Shown here: positions 28,072 to 37,509 of the stretch, piece by piece | Layout: each line of letters opens with the position of its first letter | Position numbering within the stretch: the first letter of the stretch is position 1 | Assembly: GCF_900176165.1 (NCBI RefSeq) | Contig: NZ_FWWU01000004.1 | Coordinates: 310,001 to 374,000, forward strand | DNA length: 64,000 nt | Origin: Deinococcus hopiensis KR-140 | Lineage (GTDB): Bacteria > Deinococcota > Deinococci > Deinococcales > Deinococcaceae | Direction of reading: 5' to 3' | Program-made: the position numbers and the translations under genes | The notes under the pieces: generated by a model | Databases searched by the model: none | Told to the model about the DNA's origin: nothing | The model's input: the letters and a program-made list of their open reading frames with translations, nothing else

Positions 28072-28102
28072 AATTTAGTGTAGGACATAACAGTCCTAAA
28101 TT
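28072..28102. promoter_or_regulatory. Probable HxlR operator palindrome
   Basis: An interrupted palindrome: AATTTA(GTGT)AGGAC, a 6-base centre ATAACA, then GTCCTAAATT. It is in the AT-richer gap between the DHFR-like gene and the HxlR gene and overlaps the likely promoter region of the former. HxlR-type winged helices bind such dyads as dimers, so autoregulation and repression of the divergent unit is inferred. Confidence 0.55.
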
Positions 28103-28148
28103 GCAACTGCTTACTCAGTTTTTTGTACCAAGTTCGGTAGACTGGGGC

Positions 28149-28823
28149 ATGGCGTCCAAGCGTTCCTACGAAGACGGTTGCGCCGCCGCGCACGCCCTTG
28201 ACCTGATCGGCGAGCGCTGGGCGCTGCTGGTGGTGCGCGAGTTGTTGCTGGGGCCGAGGCGCTTCACGGACCTGCGCGCGGCGCTCCCGGGCATCAGCCC
28301 CAATGTGCTGACGCAGCGGCTGGTGGACCTGGAGGAAACGGGCGTGTTGCGCCGCCGCCATCTTCCAGCCCCGGCGGCGTCCTGGGTCTACGAACTGACC
28401 TCCTGGGGATACGAACTCGAACCCGTCCTGCAGCAGCTGGGCCGCTGGGGCGTGCGCTCCCCGGTGCGGCCTCAGGGGCACCCCATCAGCCTCGCCACGC
28501 TGATCACGGCGTTGAAGACCATGTTCCAGTCACCGGGTGGAGAGCTGAAGGCCACGCTGGAGCTGAGGATGGGGCGCGATACCTTTACCGTCCGCCTGGA
28601 AGATGGGCAGATTGCGGTGGAGCCCGGAGAGGCCCGGCATCCCAGTGCCGTGCTGACGGGAGACGTCCCCACGCTGGGTGGCCTGATCTTCGGGGGGCAG
28701 CCCCTGCAGGCAGCCGAAGCGGAGGGCCGCGTTGCAGTGGAGGGGGACCGCGCCCTCGCCGAGCACTTCCTTCGCCTCTTTCCCCTGCCAGGGCCAGTGG
28801 TGCTGTCCGGCGTGGCCTCCTGA
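28149..28823 (+). CDS. HxlR-family regulator with SCP2-like C-terminal domain
   Basis: A 224-residue regulator. Residues 1-100 are an HxlR winged helix: GCAAAHALDLIGERWALLVVREL, RFTDLRAALPGISPNVLTQRL and a wing at LRRRHLPAPAASWVYEL. Residues of about 115-220 resemble a sterol carrier/alkylsulfatase C-terminal fold (TLELRMGRDTFTVRLEDGQI, AVLTGDVPTLGGLIFG) that could bind a hydrophobic ligand. I choose ATG at 28149 because TAGACT (28138-28143) lies five bases upstream. It is divergent from the reductase-exporter pair it probably controls. Confidence 0.85.
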   Translation: MASKRSYEDGCAAAHALDLIGERWALLVVRELLLGPRRFTDLRAALPGISPNVLTQRLVDLEETGVLRRRHLPAPAASWVYELTSWGYELEPVLQQLGRWGVRSPVRPQGHPISLATLITALKTMFQSPGGELKATLELRMGRDTFTVRLEDGQIAVEPGEARHPSAVLTGDVPTLGGLIFGGQPLQAAEAEGRVAVEGDRALAEHFLRLFPLPGPVVLSGVAS

Positions 28824-28830
28824 GCGCCGC

Positions 28831-29592
28831 CTACACCAGCGTTAGGGGATGGCGGTTCATGTCCTTGTAGAGGAGGTACTTGCTCCAGGTTTTGCCGAGG
28901 GCGCCGTACCACTGGGGGCAGTGGGCCGCCATCCAGATGACGTCCCCCGTGGTGACGGGCAAGAAGCGCTCGCCCAACCGGTAGATGCCTTCTCCCTCGA
29001 GCATCAGCAGGCCGTGCTCCATGTAGTGAATCTCGACGTAGGGCAGCGTGGCGCCCGGCGCGTAGCTCATGGTGCTCACCATGAAGTCGAACCTGGGCTC
29101 GTCCGGCAGCAGCTTGCGTGCGATCAGCCCGGCGTCCCCCTCGAACGCCGTGCCCTCCACCCGGCGTTCGTTGCCCAGGAAAAGGCGGGGCGCGGGCAGG
29201 TTCCCCTCGGCGGGTTGAAAGCGCTTCTCGAAGACGGAGAGGCGGGCGGGGACCGCCGCGTGCAGCGTATGGCTGAGCCCTGCGGGCAGGTAGGCGTAGT
29301 CGGACTCGCCCAGCGTGTGCCGCTCGCCCTCCGCGCGGAGTTCCACCTCGCCCTCCAGAACGAACACGAAGCGCTGGATGCCTGCCGGCGCGGCGCTCGC
29401 CTGCGCGCCTGCGCCCAACTCGGCCGTGAACTGGGTAAAGCGTGCCCCCAGGCCAATCACAGGAGCGATGTGGACGATGCAGGCCGCCCCTTCCCACCCG
29501 GCCATGGGCGTGCGGACAAATGTTTCGGGCGTGAGTAGCGCGAATTCGGGCGAGACGACGCTGCGGGTGAGGCCGAGGTGCTGGAGGGTCAA
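28831..29592 (-). CDS. allE: (S)-ureidoglycine aminohydrolase
   Basis: A 253-residue bicupin that converts ureidoglycine to ureidoglycolate and ammonia in allantoin breakdown. Two cupin halves are seen: FVFVLEGEVELRAEGERHTLGESDYAYLPAGLSHTL and HYMEHGLLMLEGEGIYRLGERFLPVTTGDVIWMAAHCPQWYGALG. The final KYLLYKDMNRHPL is characteristic. The start appears to be TTG. It is the last gene of the ureide operon, 138 bases after allB. Confidence 0.88.
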   Translation of the reverse strand: MTLQHLGLTRSVVSPEFALLTPETFVRTPMAGWEGAACIVHIAPVIGLGARFTQFTAELGAGAQASAAPAGIQRFVFVLEGEVELRAEGERHTLGESDYAYLPAGLSHTLHAAVPARLSVFEKRFQPAEGNLPAPRLFLGNERRVEGTAFEGDAGLIARKLLPDEPRFDFMVSTMSYAPGATLPYVEIHYMEHGLLMLEGEGIYRLGERFLPVTTGDVIWMAAHCPQWYGALGKTWSKYLLYKDMNRHPLTLV

Positions 29593-29730
29593 GGGGAGGG
29601 TTCCTTTCGGGAGAAGGGGGCAGCGAGCAGTGGGCGGAGATCCGCTTTCAGCGGTCAGAGGCGAGAAGGGCCTGCGCAGACCTGCGTCAATGGGGACGGC
29701 CCGCAGGGAGGGGGTGCGGTGGAGCGGCCT

Positions 29731-31074
29731 CTACACCTCCGGGCGCACGAATCGTCCCCCCGGCGCTGAGGAAAAGCGTCCATCCCGGTAGACGGTGTGA
29801 CCGCGCAGGAGGGTGCGCTGGACGTGTCCGAGGAAGGTCTGTCCGAGGTAAGGGCTGGACTTCCAGCGGGTGTGCAGATCCTCGGGCGTGTGGGTCCAGA
29901 CGGCTCCGAGGTCCACCAGGACCAGATCGGCGTCGTTGCCCGGTTGCAGCCCCCCCTTGCCCTGCAGCGCAAACCGGCGGGCCGGATTGGCCGAGAGCAG
30001 GCTGGAGAGCAGCGGCAGGCCCAGTCCTCGCTTGCGGCCTTCGGTCAGCAAGGCGGCGAGGGTGGACTGCACCCCGGCAATCCCTCCCCAGACCTCGAAG
30101 AAGTCGTCGCGGGCTTTGAGGTCTGGCGTGCTCGGCGAGTGGTCCGAACCGATGGTGTTGATCTCGCCCGCCCGGATGGAAGCCCACAGGGCTTCCACCT
30201 CTGCTCTGCCGCGCAGGGGGGGCGCACACTTGAGCACCGCACCCAGGCGTTCCATGTCCTCCCCGGTAAAACAGAGGTAGTGCGGGCAGGTCTCCACGCT
30301 CACATTCACTCCCCGCCGCCTGGCTTCCACCGCGAGCGTGACGGCCCGCCCGGTGCTCAGGTGAACGAGGTGCAGCGCCGCGCCCGTCTCTTCGGCCAGC
30401 AAGAGGGCCCGTCCCACCGCTTCCACCTCCGCGATCGCCGGGCGGCTTTGCAGATAGTCCCCCACCTCCCGTCCGCCTGCCGCCCGAATCCGCGCCCCCA
30501 GCCTCGCCGTGATGGTCTCGCTCTCGGCGTGCACGGCCACCACGCGGCCCAGTGCCTGGGCCGCGTGCATCCCTTCATACAGCGTCAGGTCATCGGCGGC
30601 CGCAAACTCCGCCAGGCCGCTGTCACTCATAAACGCCTTAAAGCCCACCACCCCCGCTTCAGCCAGTTCGGGCAGGTGCTCCAGATTGTGGGGCGTCAAG
30701 CCCCCCCACAGGGCGAAGTCCGCGTAGCACGCCCCCTCGGCGGCCTGCCGTTTGGCCCCGAACGTCTCGCGGTTGAGTACCGGAGGCGAACTGTTCAGCG
30801 GCATGTCGGCAAAGGTCGTTCCACCTCCGGCGACGAGGGCACGGCTGCCGGTGGACACGCCCTCCCACTCGCTCCGGCCAGGTTCGTTGAAGTGCACGTG
30901 AACGTCCACCACACCCGGAAAGACGTGCAGTCCTGCAGCGTCGATCTCCGCCCGGGCCGAACCCTCGAGTTCCGGGGCGAGGGCAACGATGCGGCCGTCC
31001 TCCACGGCGAGGTCTGCACACACCACCCCCTGCTCACCGATCAGCTGCCCCCCGCGGATCAGGAGGTCATACAT
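29731..31074 (-). CDS. allB: Allantoinase
   Basis: A 447-residue amidohydrolase that opens allantoin to allantoate. Metal-binding HVHFNEPGR, a lysine for carboxylation in GFKAFMSDSG, a His in VAVHAESE and LHLVHLST, and the Asp in GSDHSPST are all present. Allantoinase-type NSSPP and ETCPHYLCFT are visible. The ATG at 31074 shares its A with the stop of the preceding gene (TGATG), which fixes the start; the open frame upstream is not homologous. Confidence 0.92.
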   Translation of the reverse strand: MYDLLIRGGQLIGEQGVVCADLAVEDGRIVALAPELEGSARAEIDAAGLHVFPGVVDVHVHFNEPGRSEWEGVSTGSRALVAGGGTTFADMPLNSSPPVLNRETFGAKRQAAEGACYADFALWGGLTPHNLEHLPELAEAGVVGFKAFMSDSGLAEFAAADDLTLYEGMHAAQALGRVVAVHAESETITARLGARIRAAGGREVGDYLQSRPAIAEVEAVGRALLLAEETGAALHLVHLSTGRAVTLAVEARRRGVNVSVETCPHYLCFTGEDMERLGAVLKCAPPLRGRAEVEALWASIRAGEINTIGSDHSPSTPDLKARDDFFEVWGGIAGVQSTLAALLTEGRKRGLGLPLLSSLLSANPARRFALQGKGGLQPGNDADLVLVDLGAVWTHTPEDLHTRWKSSPYLGQTFLGHVQRTLLRGHTVYRDGRFSSAPGGRFVRPEV

Positions 31075-32324
31075 CAGCGCCCCTCCTCTCGCTCGGCCAG
31101 CAGGGTCAGAAAGCGGACACCCACGCGCAGGGCCGCTTCGACGTCCTCCGCGAGGACAGTTTCGTCGGGGTGGTGGCTGATGCCGCCCGGACTGCGCACA
31201 AAGAGCATCGTCGACGGCCACACCGTCCCGGTCACCATGGCGTCGTGCCCCGCTCCGCTGACCAGCGTCGACCCCCCGTGCCCCTCCGCCTCCAACGCTT
31301 CCCCCAATAGCCCCGTCAGCACCCCGTCCATCGGCGTCGCCGAAACCTCCATCCTCACCTCCTGCTTCAAGCTCAGGTGGCGGGCGGCGGCGATTCTTCC
31401 CGCCGTCTCCAGCAACTCGGTCTGTGCCCGGCGCCGCACCTCGTCCTCCGCGTGACGCACATCAAGGGTGAAGTGGGCCGCGCCGGGGATCACGTTGCTT
31501 GCGCCGGGCCGGGCCTCAATGAATCCCACTGTGGCGACGAGACCGGGCGTCTGCCGCGCCTGCGTCTCGGCAGCAAGGATGAACTCGGCCGCTCCCGTCA
31601 GGGCGTCGCGGCGCAGATGCATTGGGGTGGTGCCCGCGTGGTTGGCCTTGCCCGTGAAGGCCAGGTTGAACCGCGACTGTCCCGCCACGGCACTGACCGC
31701 TCCCAGGGCGCGGCCATCGGCCTCCAGCACAGGCCCCTGCTCGATATGGAATTCCAGGTAGCCCAGGACCTCGCCCCGCAACCTCGCCTCCGACAGGGCC
31801 GACACGTCCAGGCCGTAGTCGCCGATGGCCTGACGAACCGTGACCCCCGCGGCGTCCGTCAATTCCAGGAGGGGCTCCGCCGTGCCCACCAGCGCCCGGC
31901 TGCCCAGAAACGGCACACCGAAGCGCACACCCTCCTCCTCGCTGAAGCCCACCACATGCAGGTGATAGGGCACCGCCAAGTCTCCCAGCGCTTCCAGCAG
32001 CCCCAAACCCAGCACCACGCCCAGGGGGCCGTCGTAGGCCCCGGCGTTGGGCACCGTGTCCAGGTGCGAGGCGATCAGGAGGGTGCGGGCCTCCAGGTCA
32101 GCGCTGTGCCGGACTGCGTGCCAGTTGCCCGCCGCGTCGATGGACGTTTCCAGCCCCAGGGCGGCAGCCCAGCCCTCCAGCTGCGAGTGAACGTCGCGCA
32201 TGGGGGGCGAGAGGAAGAGGCGGGTCAGTTGGCCCGGTTCCTGGGTGAAGGTGGCGAGGGTGTGGCAGCGGACGAGGGCCTGTTCGGCCAGCGAGGCGAA
32301 GTCGGTCTCAGTGAAGTTGGTCAT
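31074..32324 (-). CDS. allC: Allantoate amidohydrolase (M20 family)
   Basis: A 416-residue binuclear zinc amidohydrolase that acts on allantoate to give ureidoglycine, CO2 and ammonia. Metal ligands fit ASHLDTVPNAGAYDGPLGV (His, Asp), FSEEEGVRF (Glu-Glu), EFHIEQGPVLE (His) and SGAGHDAM (His). KANHAGTTPM is the dimer/bridge motif. Related N-carbamoyl-amino-acid hydrolases are the alternative, but the neighbours settle on allantoate. It overlaps the malate synthase-like gene (ATGA) and allB. Confidence 0.9.
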   Translation of the reverse strand: MTNFTETDFASLAEQALVRCHTLATFTQEPGQLTRLFLSPPMRDVHSQLEGWAAALGLETSIDAAGNWHAVRHSADLEARTLLIASHLDTVPNAGAYDGPLGVVLGLGLLEALGDLAVPYHLHVVGFSEEEGVRFGVPFLGSRALVGTAEPLLELTDAAGVTVRQAIGDYGLDVSALSEARLRGEVLGYLEFHIEQGPVLEADGRALGAVSAVAGQSRFNLAFTGKANHAGTTPMHLRRDALTGAAEFILAAETQARQTPGLVATVGFIEARPGASNVIPGAAHFTLDVRHAEDEVRRRAQTELLETAGRIAAARHLSLKQEVRMEVSATPMDGVLTGLLGEALEAEGHGGSTLVSGAGHDAMVTGTVWPSTMLFVRSPGGISHHPDETVLAEDVEAALRVGVRFLTLLAEREEGR

Positions 32325-33655
32325 GCGGAATCGGCCTCCTGAAGAGCCTGGGCCACGGTGGGAAAGAAGGGCGCAATGGCTGGGGCCAGCACCAACGAAC
32401 GCAGCAGCCGGGCCGCCACCTCACTGGGGTTTGCCTCCTCCTGCAGCAGCGCCCCAAATCGCTCCGACGTCAGCACGTCTCCCGAATCCAGGAGAACGCC
32501 TTGACGGAGCCAGTGCCAGAGCAGCGTGCGGGCGAGTTCCGCGGTGGCGGTGTCTTCCACGCGGCCCTTGCGCACGATCACGCCCCGGCCACCCAGCCAC
32601 GCCCGGAAATAGTCCGTGGCCATCGCGGTGGCCTCCCGCACCTCCACCTCCGACACCTGCCCGGCCTCGGGAAAGCCCAGCAGTGCGGCCGCCACCTCCG
32701 CCTCGGACCGCTCAGGAATCGGCGTGACGGGCGGCGGGTTTTCGAACACTTCCCGCACGGTCGCAATGAGTTCGGGCAGTCCCGCCCAGGCGGCAACGTA
32801 CCCCCACGAGGCCTCCCGCTCCTTGTCGGCGCGCACCACGGCCAGCGCCGGTGCTGGGTGCTGCGCGTCCGGCGCCAGGGCCGCCGTTCCTCCGATGGCC
32901 TGCGCGCCCCTGCGCGCACAGATGCGGGCGAGGTGCTGCTCGTAGGCCTGCATGGCGGGTTGGCCCATATGCAGCGCCGAACGGGGAGGCAGGCACGCGC
33001 CCGATGTCCGACTCCGCCATTTGATGGCGCTGAAGACGTAGTCCCAGCGTCCGGCATTGAGACCGAAAGCGCGCTCCCGCAAGGCGTAGAGGAGTTCTTC
33101 GGCGTAGAAAGCACCGGGAAGGGTTTCGATCTGGAGGCAGACCCGGATGCTGTTGGGGGGACGTGCGGTGAGGCGTTCGAGTTCGGCCAGCAGGTCATTC
33201 CAGAACACGGCCTCCATGGGGAATTCGAGCTTGGGAATGTAGATGCACAGGAACGCGCGTTCGGGCAAGGCGCCGACAAAGGCCGACACGTCCTCGATGC
33301 TGGCGCTGCCCCCGCCCCCGGAGCGCATGTAGAGGGGTCGGGGCCGGAGCATGGGGAGGGGACCGTCCACAGCGGCCAACGCGGCGAGGTTCGCCTGTCC
33401 CCGCCGCACATTTTCGGGTGTGGGCGAGAAGGTGTCGTCGAAGTCGAAGATCAGGGCGTCGGGCCCGGCCGCCAACGCCGCCTCCAACGCCACGCTGTCA
33501 CTCGCCTCCACCAACTGCTCCACCTTCCTCCGCTCCAACGCCGGTGGCATGGAGGCCACCTGCCAGTCGCCCGCCCGAATAAGGGCGGTGGAGGGGTCAA
33601 AGCCCGGCGTCCAGGTGGGTCGGACACGCAGAGCAGCCCAGCGTTCGGCGAACAA
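32321..33655 (-). CDS. Malate synthase-family protein (divergent paralog)
   Basis: A 444-residue protein clearly related to malate synthase A at 33904: PIPxxL-like VASMPPALERRKVE, DALIFDFDDTFSPT, MLRPRPLYMR, YIPKLEFPMEAVFWNDLLAE, QIETLPGAFYAEELLYALRERAFGLNAGRWDYVFSAIKWRS and VEDTATAELAR are all counterparts. The proposed catalytic Asp and metal-binding acidic residues appear kept. It is shorter than the 520-residue enzyme. As first gene of the ureide operon it may condense glyoxylate with acetyl-CoA or act as a related lyase. The start looks like TTG. A non-standard CTG farther upstream is possible, because the frame stays open and matches the paralog's N-terminal length better. Confidence 0.8.
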   Translation of the reverse strand: MFAERWAALRVRPTWTPGFDPSTALIRAGDWQVASMPPALERRKVEQLVEASDSVALEAALAAGPDALIFDFDDTFSPTPENVRRGQANLAALAAVDGPLPMLRPRPLYMRSGGGGSASIEDVSAFVGALPERAFLCIYIPKLEFPMEAVFWNDLLAELERLTARPPNSIRVCLQIETLPGAFYAEELLYALRERAFGLNAGRWDYVFSAIKWRSRTSGACLPPRSALHMGQPAMQAYEQHLARICARRGAQAIGGTAALAPDAQHPAPALAVVRADKEREASWGYVAAWAGLPELIATVREVFENPPPVTPIPERSEAEVAAALLGFPEAGQVSEVEVREATAMATDYFRAWLGGRGVIVRKGRVEDTATAELARTLLWHWLRQGVLLDSGDVLTSERFGALLQEEANPSEVAARLLRSLVLAPAIAPFFPTVAQALQEADSA

Positions 33656-33805
33656 GGGTTGAAGGGTCTGTGCCAGCGTGGAGGGGGGCAGGGGGGAAGC
33701 GGTCAGGTAAAGTTCTCCCTTCGGAAGCGGGTGGAGGATTCAGACCCCGAAGATACCGCCTGTCTCCTCCCGCCTGGGTCAGGGGAACCGGAACGGAGCC
33801 GCAAA

Positions 33806-33835
33806 TTGACAAGGGCGCGCGGCCTTCCGTAGCCT
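33806..33835 (+). promoter_or_regulatory. Promoter of malate synthase A gene
   Basis: TTGACA at 33806-33811, an 18-nt spacer and TAGCCT at 33830-33835. The transcript would start near 33842 and leave a leader of about 60 nt with AGGAGG seven bases before the ATG. Confidence 0.6.
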
Positions 33836-33903
33836 GACCCCCACGTCAAACGCTGGATGTGCCGCCGGGTGCGTCCCTCCCCTACCTCCCAGGAGGCTCC
33901 ACC

Positions 33904-35466
33904 ATGACCACTCCCCTACCTGCTGGCCTGTCCCTCTCCGTTGCCCTTCAGGAGGAATACACGCGCGTTCTGACGCCCGGTGCCCTCGCCTTCATCGCGG
34001 AGCTGCACAGGCGCTTTAACGCGGGGCGTGTGGAATTGCTGGCACGGCGGGAAGCGGAGCAGGCGCGGCTGGACGCGGGAGCGTTGCCCGACTTTTTGCC
34101 TGAGACTTCAAGCATTCGGACGGGGGAGTGGAAGATCGCCCCGTTGCCCCCGGAGTTGCAAGACCGGCGGGTAGAAATCACGGGACCCGTGGACCGCAAG
34201 ATGGTCATCAACGCCCTGAACAGCGGCGCAAAAATCTTCATGGCCGACTTCGAAGACGCCACGAGCCCGAGTTGGGACAACGTGATGCAGGGGCAGCTGA
34301 ACCTGATGGACGCCGTGAGGCGCACCATCTCGTTGGAAGGGGGCGGCAAGCAGTACCGCCTGAACGAGACGGTGGCGACGCTGCTCGTGCGTCCCCGTGG
34401 ACTGCATCTGCCCGAAAAGCACCTCACCGTTGACGGTGAGGCGATCAGCGGCGCGCTGTTCGACTTCGGGCTGTACGCCTACCACAACACCCACGAACGC
34501 TTGCGTCAGGGGCTGGGCACCCACTTCTACCTGCCCAAGCTCGAATCGCACCTCGAGGCGCGGTGGTGGAACGAGGTCTTTGCCTTTACTGAGCAGACGC
34601 TGGGCGTCCCCGTAGGGACGCTACGCGCCACCGTGCTGATCGAGACCATCCTCGCGGCCTTTGAGATGCACGAGATCCTGTACGAGTTGCGTGAACACGC
34701 CGCCGGGCTGAACTGTGGGCGCTGGGACTACATCTTCTCCTACATCAAGAAGCTGCGCAGCTTCGATGACCGCATCCTCCCCGACCGGGCGCAGGTGACC
34801 ATGAGCACGCCGATGATGCGCAACTACAGCAGGTTGGCGATTCAGACCTGCCACAAACGGGGGGCAGCAGCGGTCGGGGGAATGAGCGCCTTTATCCCTG
34901 TCAAAAATGACCCCGTGGCCAATGAGCGCGCCTTTGCTCAAGTCCGCGCCGACAAGGAGCGGGAAGCGGGCGACGGACACGACGGCACCTGGGTGGCCCA
35001 TCCCGGCATGGTCCAACTCGCCACTGAGGTCTTTGATCGCCTCATGCCCACCCCTAACCAGATCGCCAGCTCCAAGCAGCAAGACCTCCTGGTCTCGGCC
35101 GCCGAGCTCCTTACCCCACCCAGCGGTACCATCACTGAACAGGGTGTGCGGACGAACATCAACGTGGGCATTCAATACCTGGCCGCGTGGCTGGAGGGGC
35201 GGGGGGCAGTGCCAATCCACAACCTGATGGAAGACGCCGCCACCGCCGAGATTTCCCGGGCCCAGCTCTGGCAGTGGGCACACCACGGCGTGAGGCTGAC
35301 AGACGGACAGCCTCTAACGCCTAAGCGGCTGGACGCCCTGTTCAGTGAGGAACTGGCGTCCCTGGGACCGGATTTCGCTCAGGCGGGAGCGCTGTTCCAT
35401 GAGGTGGCGACCCGCTCACCACTGGCCGAGTTTCTGACCCTGTCCGCTTATGAGCAGCTGGACTGA
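33904..35466 (+). CDS. aceB: Malate synthase A
   Basis: A 520-residue malate synthase of the A isoform, joining glyoxylate and acetyl-CoA to malate. Signature regions: FMADFEDATSPSWDN, LLVRPRGLHLPEKHL, FYLPKLESHLEARWWNEVF, VLIETILAAFEMHEILYELREHAAGLNCGRWDYIFS, and HNLMEDAATAEISRAQLWQW with the catalytic Asp. The ATG at 33904 has a consensus AGGAGG upstream; an in-frame earlier start is unneeded. It is divergent from the ureide operon, which yields glyoxylate. Confidence 0.95.
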   Translation: MTTPLPAGLSLSVALQEEYTRVLTPGALAFIAELHRRFNAGRVELLARREAEQARLDAGALPDFLPETSSIRTGEWKIAPLPPELQDRRVEITGPVDRKMVINALNSGAKIFMADFEDATSPSWDNVMQGQLNLMDAVRRTISLEGGGKQYRLNETVATLLVRPRGLHLPEKHLTVDGEAISGALFDFGLYAYHNTHERLRQGLGTHFYLPKLESHLEARWWNEVFAFTEQTLGVPVGTLRATVLIETILAAFEMHEILYELREHAAGLNCGRWDYIFSYIKKLRSFDDRILPDRAQVTMSTPMMRNYSRLAIQTCHKRGAAAVGGMSAFIPVKNDPVANERAFAQVRADKEREAGDGHDGTWVAHPGMVQLATEVFDRLMPTPNQIASSKQQDLLVSAAELLTPPSGTITEQGVRTNINVGIQYLAAWLEGRGAVPIHNLMEDAATAEISRAQLWQWAHHGVRLTDGQPLTPKRLDALFSEELASLGPDFAQAGALFHEVATRSPLAEFLTLSAYEQLD

Positions 35467-35965
35467 CGGCAGCGCACGAGAAGCAGCAGGTCAGCAAGAC
35501 CACCGGAAGAATGCACCAGGGTGATGGACGGCCCAGCAGCCGCTCCGCCCCGTCCATCAGGCGGCACACGGTATACAGCGCCAGCATCACGAGGACGAAG
35601 CCCGGTTCGCGTGTCCGCGCCCCCATTCCCAACCAGAAGCTCAGTGGGCCGGGGTTGCGGTACACCGCCGAGTTCACGCCTGAAGGAGTCCGCCACCTCA
35701 CCGCAAGTCAGCGCTTCCCGGCCCATCGGCTCGTCGACCTACTCCGCGCTCCTCCGTGATGGCGAGCGCCGCCACAGCAGCGATATCACGCATGTCCACG
35801 AAGCTGGTCCGTCCATGATTGCCGGGAACCAGAATCTTCCGCAATCTCCTGACGGTACGTCGTGGAGAGGTTTTGCATAAAGAAGCTGGACTCCAGCATG
35901 TATAGGGTATACCGGTGGCCCTCAGGTGCTTCTCGGTCTTCGCGGGATGCATCATGTAGAACAAA
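35464..35965 (-). pseudogene. C-terminal part of a broken NmrA-like NAD(P)-binding protein
   Basis: Across three minus-strand frames one can read EKHLRATGIPYT, LESSFFMQNLSTTYRQEIA, ILVPGNHGRTSFVDMRDIAAVAAL, GREALTCGEVADSFRRELG, GPLSFWLGMGARTREPGFVLVMLALYTVCRL and ERLLGRP. These are consecutive parts of an NmrA/SDR-type oxidoreductase. Several frameshifts and loss of the Rossmann half make it non-functional. The missing N-terminal half lies at 38400-38675 in the same orientation, beyond a 2.4-kb insertion. Confidence 0.7.
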
Positions 35966-35996
35966 AATAAATGAGCAAATTGGGAGTGCGATAAAT

Positions 35997-36887
35997 AGAC
36001 CTCTTGCGAAAGTCACGATCGGCAGGCTTGGGTGAGGTTGCACAGCGCTGCGATGAGCTGAACCCGGAGTGCAAACCGACGCCGCCGATGTCGGTACACG
36101 CCCTTCAGCACACGGAAGATCTTCATGCGACGGATCATATGCTCGATTGCCTGCCTGGTATGCGCGAGGACACGGTTGTCCTGGCGCTGCTCCGCGGACA
36201 GAGGCGACGCCTGCGTCGCCTTATGGGGGGTAAGGGCGTGCCTGTGGCTTCTCCACAGGCCCTGATACCCTGCATCTCCAATAAGCGCCGTTTGGTGAGG
36301 AAAACGAACGCCTGACTGACGAAACAGCTTTAGGTCATGAACCGCCCCAGCGCTCGTGGCGGTGCCCAGGATGCGCTGCGTCACTGTGCACATCAGCACC
36401 TGAAATTTCAGGGTGTGCCGCTTTTTCTTGCCGCTGTACCACGCGCGCTGCTTTTTTTGGGCCGTTCACAGGGCACTTCGGAAGCATCGACCGCGACGAT
36501 GCTGTACACGAGTTGTGCTTCCTGAAACACGCGTTTCTTGGGCAGCTGGAACCGTGCACTGGCAATCAGAGCCGCTTCCACGCGTTCCACCGTGCGATGC
36601 ACGGTGGCTTCGTGCACACCCCAGTCGTCACCCAGGTGGGCGAAGGTCCGGTACTCGCGCCAGAATTCCAGGGTCATCAGCAGTTGTTCCGCCACGCTGA
36701 GCGCGGCGGGGCGGCCTGATTTCTTTTTCTGTCCTTCGCGTAGGGTCAGCACCTCTTCCATCTCAGCAAACGTTTCCGGGTAGACCCCGGTGCGTCGACG
36801 GAACTGCTTGCGATTCATCTTCAGCGTGCGTGTCAGACGGTCTCGCTCCACCCTCCCAGCTTAGCCTACGACTTTCGCAAGAGGTCT
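35997..36887 (-). mobile_element. IS5-family insertion sequence (ISL2-like)
   Basis: An 891-bp element with 18-bp perfect terminal inverted repeats (AGACCTCTTGCGAAAGTC at 35997-36014; complement at 36870-36887). It is flanked by a 3-bp direct repeat AAT (35994-35996 and 36888-36890), matching the ANT target rule of the ISL2 subgroup. It carries a two-frame transposase. Confidence 0.88.
36013..36851 (-). CDS. IS5 family transposase, made by -1 frameshift
   Basis: The first frame (36851 to 36408, 147 residues) carries the helix-turn-helix (HLGDDWGVHEATVHRTVERVE) and the first catalytic Asp in VAVDASEVPCERPKK. The second frame, ending at 36013, continues with WYSGKKKRHTLKFQVL, the second Asp in LIGDAGYQG, and RQAIEHMIRRMKIF containing the Glu. 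The frames join at a run of seven A residues (minus strand, 36452-36458), a typical -1 slip site. The terminal inverted repeat overlaps the last codons. No extra stop is present, so the enzyme may be functional. Confidence 0.85.
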
Positions 36888-37248
36888 AATAGACCCTTCT
36901 GAGGGAGAGGTAAGGGACGTAATTAAGTACCTGACAACATCCATCTACTCCTAGGGCCTCGGTTACGCGAATATAGTCAACTCCTGGAGCATAAGTTTTG
37001 TGCTGAGCACGTCCTGTAGTTGCTGAAGTACAACCGCAATTGGATCCTCGCCTCGCCCAAGAATATGACCGATCTACTAATGCTAAACAAATCGTCTTTT
37101 TAAAGACTTACCAGGATACAGGGATTTCAAGGGCCTGCTCAGTGTGGCGGTTGATTTCGAGAAGGCGATGTTGTGTCTGTTCACCATCCAACCAAGTTAG
37201 GAGAAGTAACGTGTTTGGACGATCGTTGATGTAATGGGGTACTATCTG

Positions 37249-37509
37249 TCACTCCGGCTGAAACAGTAGATGGAGCGTCTCCGGCTGGGTCAGGCATACC
37301 TCTGTAGGCGGGCCCTGCCGCTGATGCAGCCACCAGCCCAACTGCATCAGGCCAGCATGTCGCAACCCCTCACGGTAGCCATTATGCCAACCATGACTGT
37401 GATCCCCACTATTAATGATGAGTCGTCCGTACTTCGCGCTACTTCTGCCCGTAAAACCTGGTTCAATATACTTGATCAGATAGATATTACTACGAGTTTC
37501 TCCAATCAA
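37249..37509 (-). CDS. Unknown ORF in the AT-rich islet, start uncertain
   Basis: An 86-residue frame with TTG start and protein-like sequence (YIEPGFTGRSSAKYGRLIIN, DHSHGWHNGYREGLRHAG). The same frame stays open back to 37794 (about 181 codons) and reads KERLSERIQEYSVSLNPALL just upstream, but no ATG or GTG occurs there. So it may be the tail of a truncated gene. It ends in GC-richer sequence while its upstream part is AT-rich. I recognise no family. Confidence 0.35.
   Translation of the reverse strand: MIGETRSNIYLIKYIEPGFTGRSSAKYGRLIINSGDHSHGWHNGYREGLRHAGLMQLGWWLHQRQGPPTEVCLTQPETLHLLFQPE

Noticed and set aside
29797..31455. A 552-codon plus-strand frame opposite allantoinase
   Set aside because: Allantoinase and AllC motifs on the other strand are unambiguous; the plus frame has no recognisable domain.
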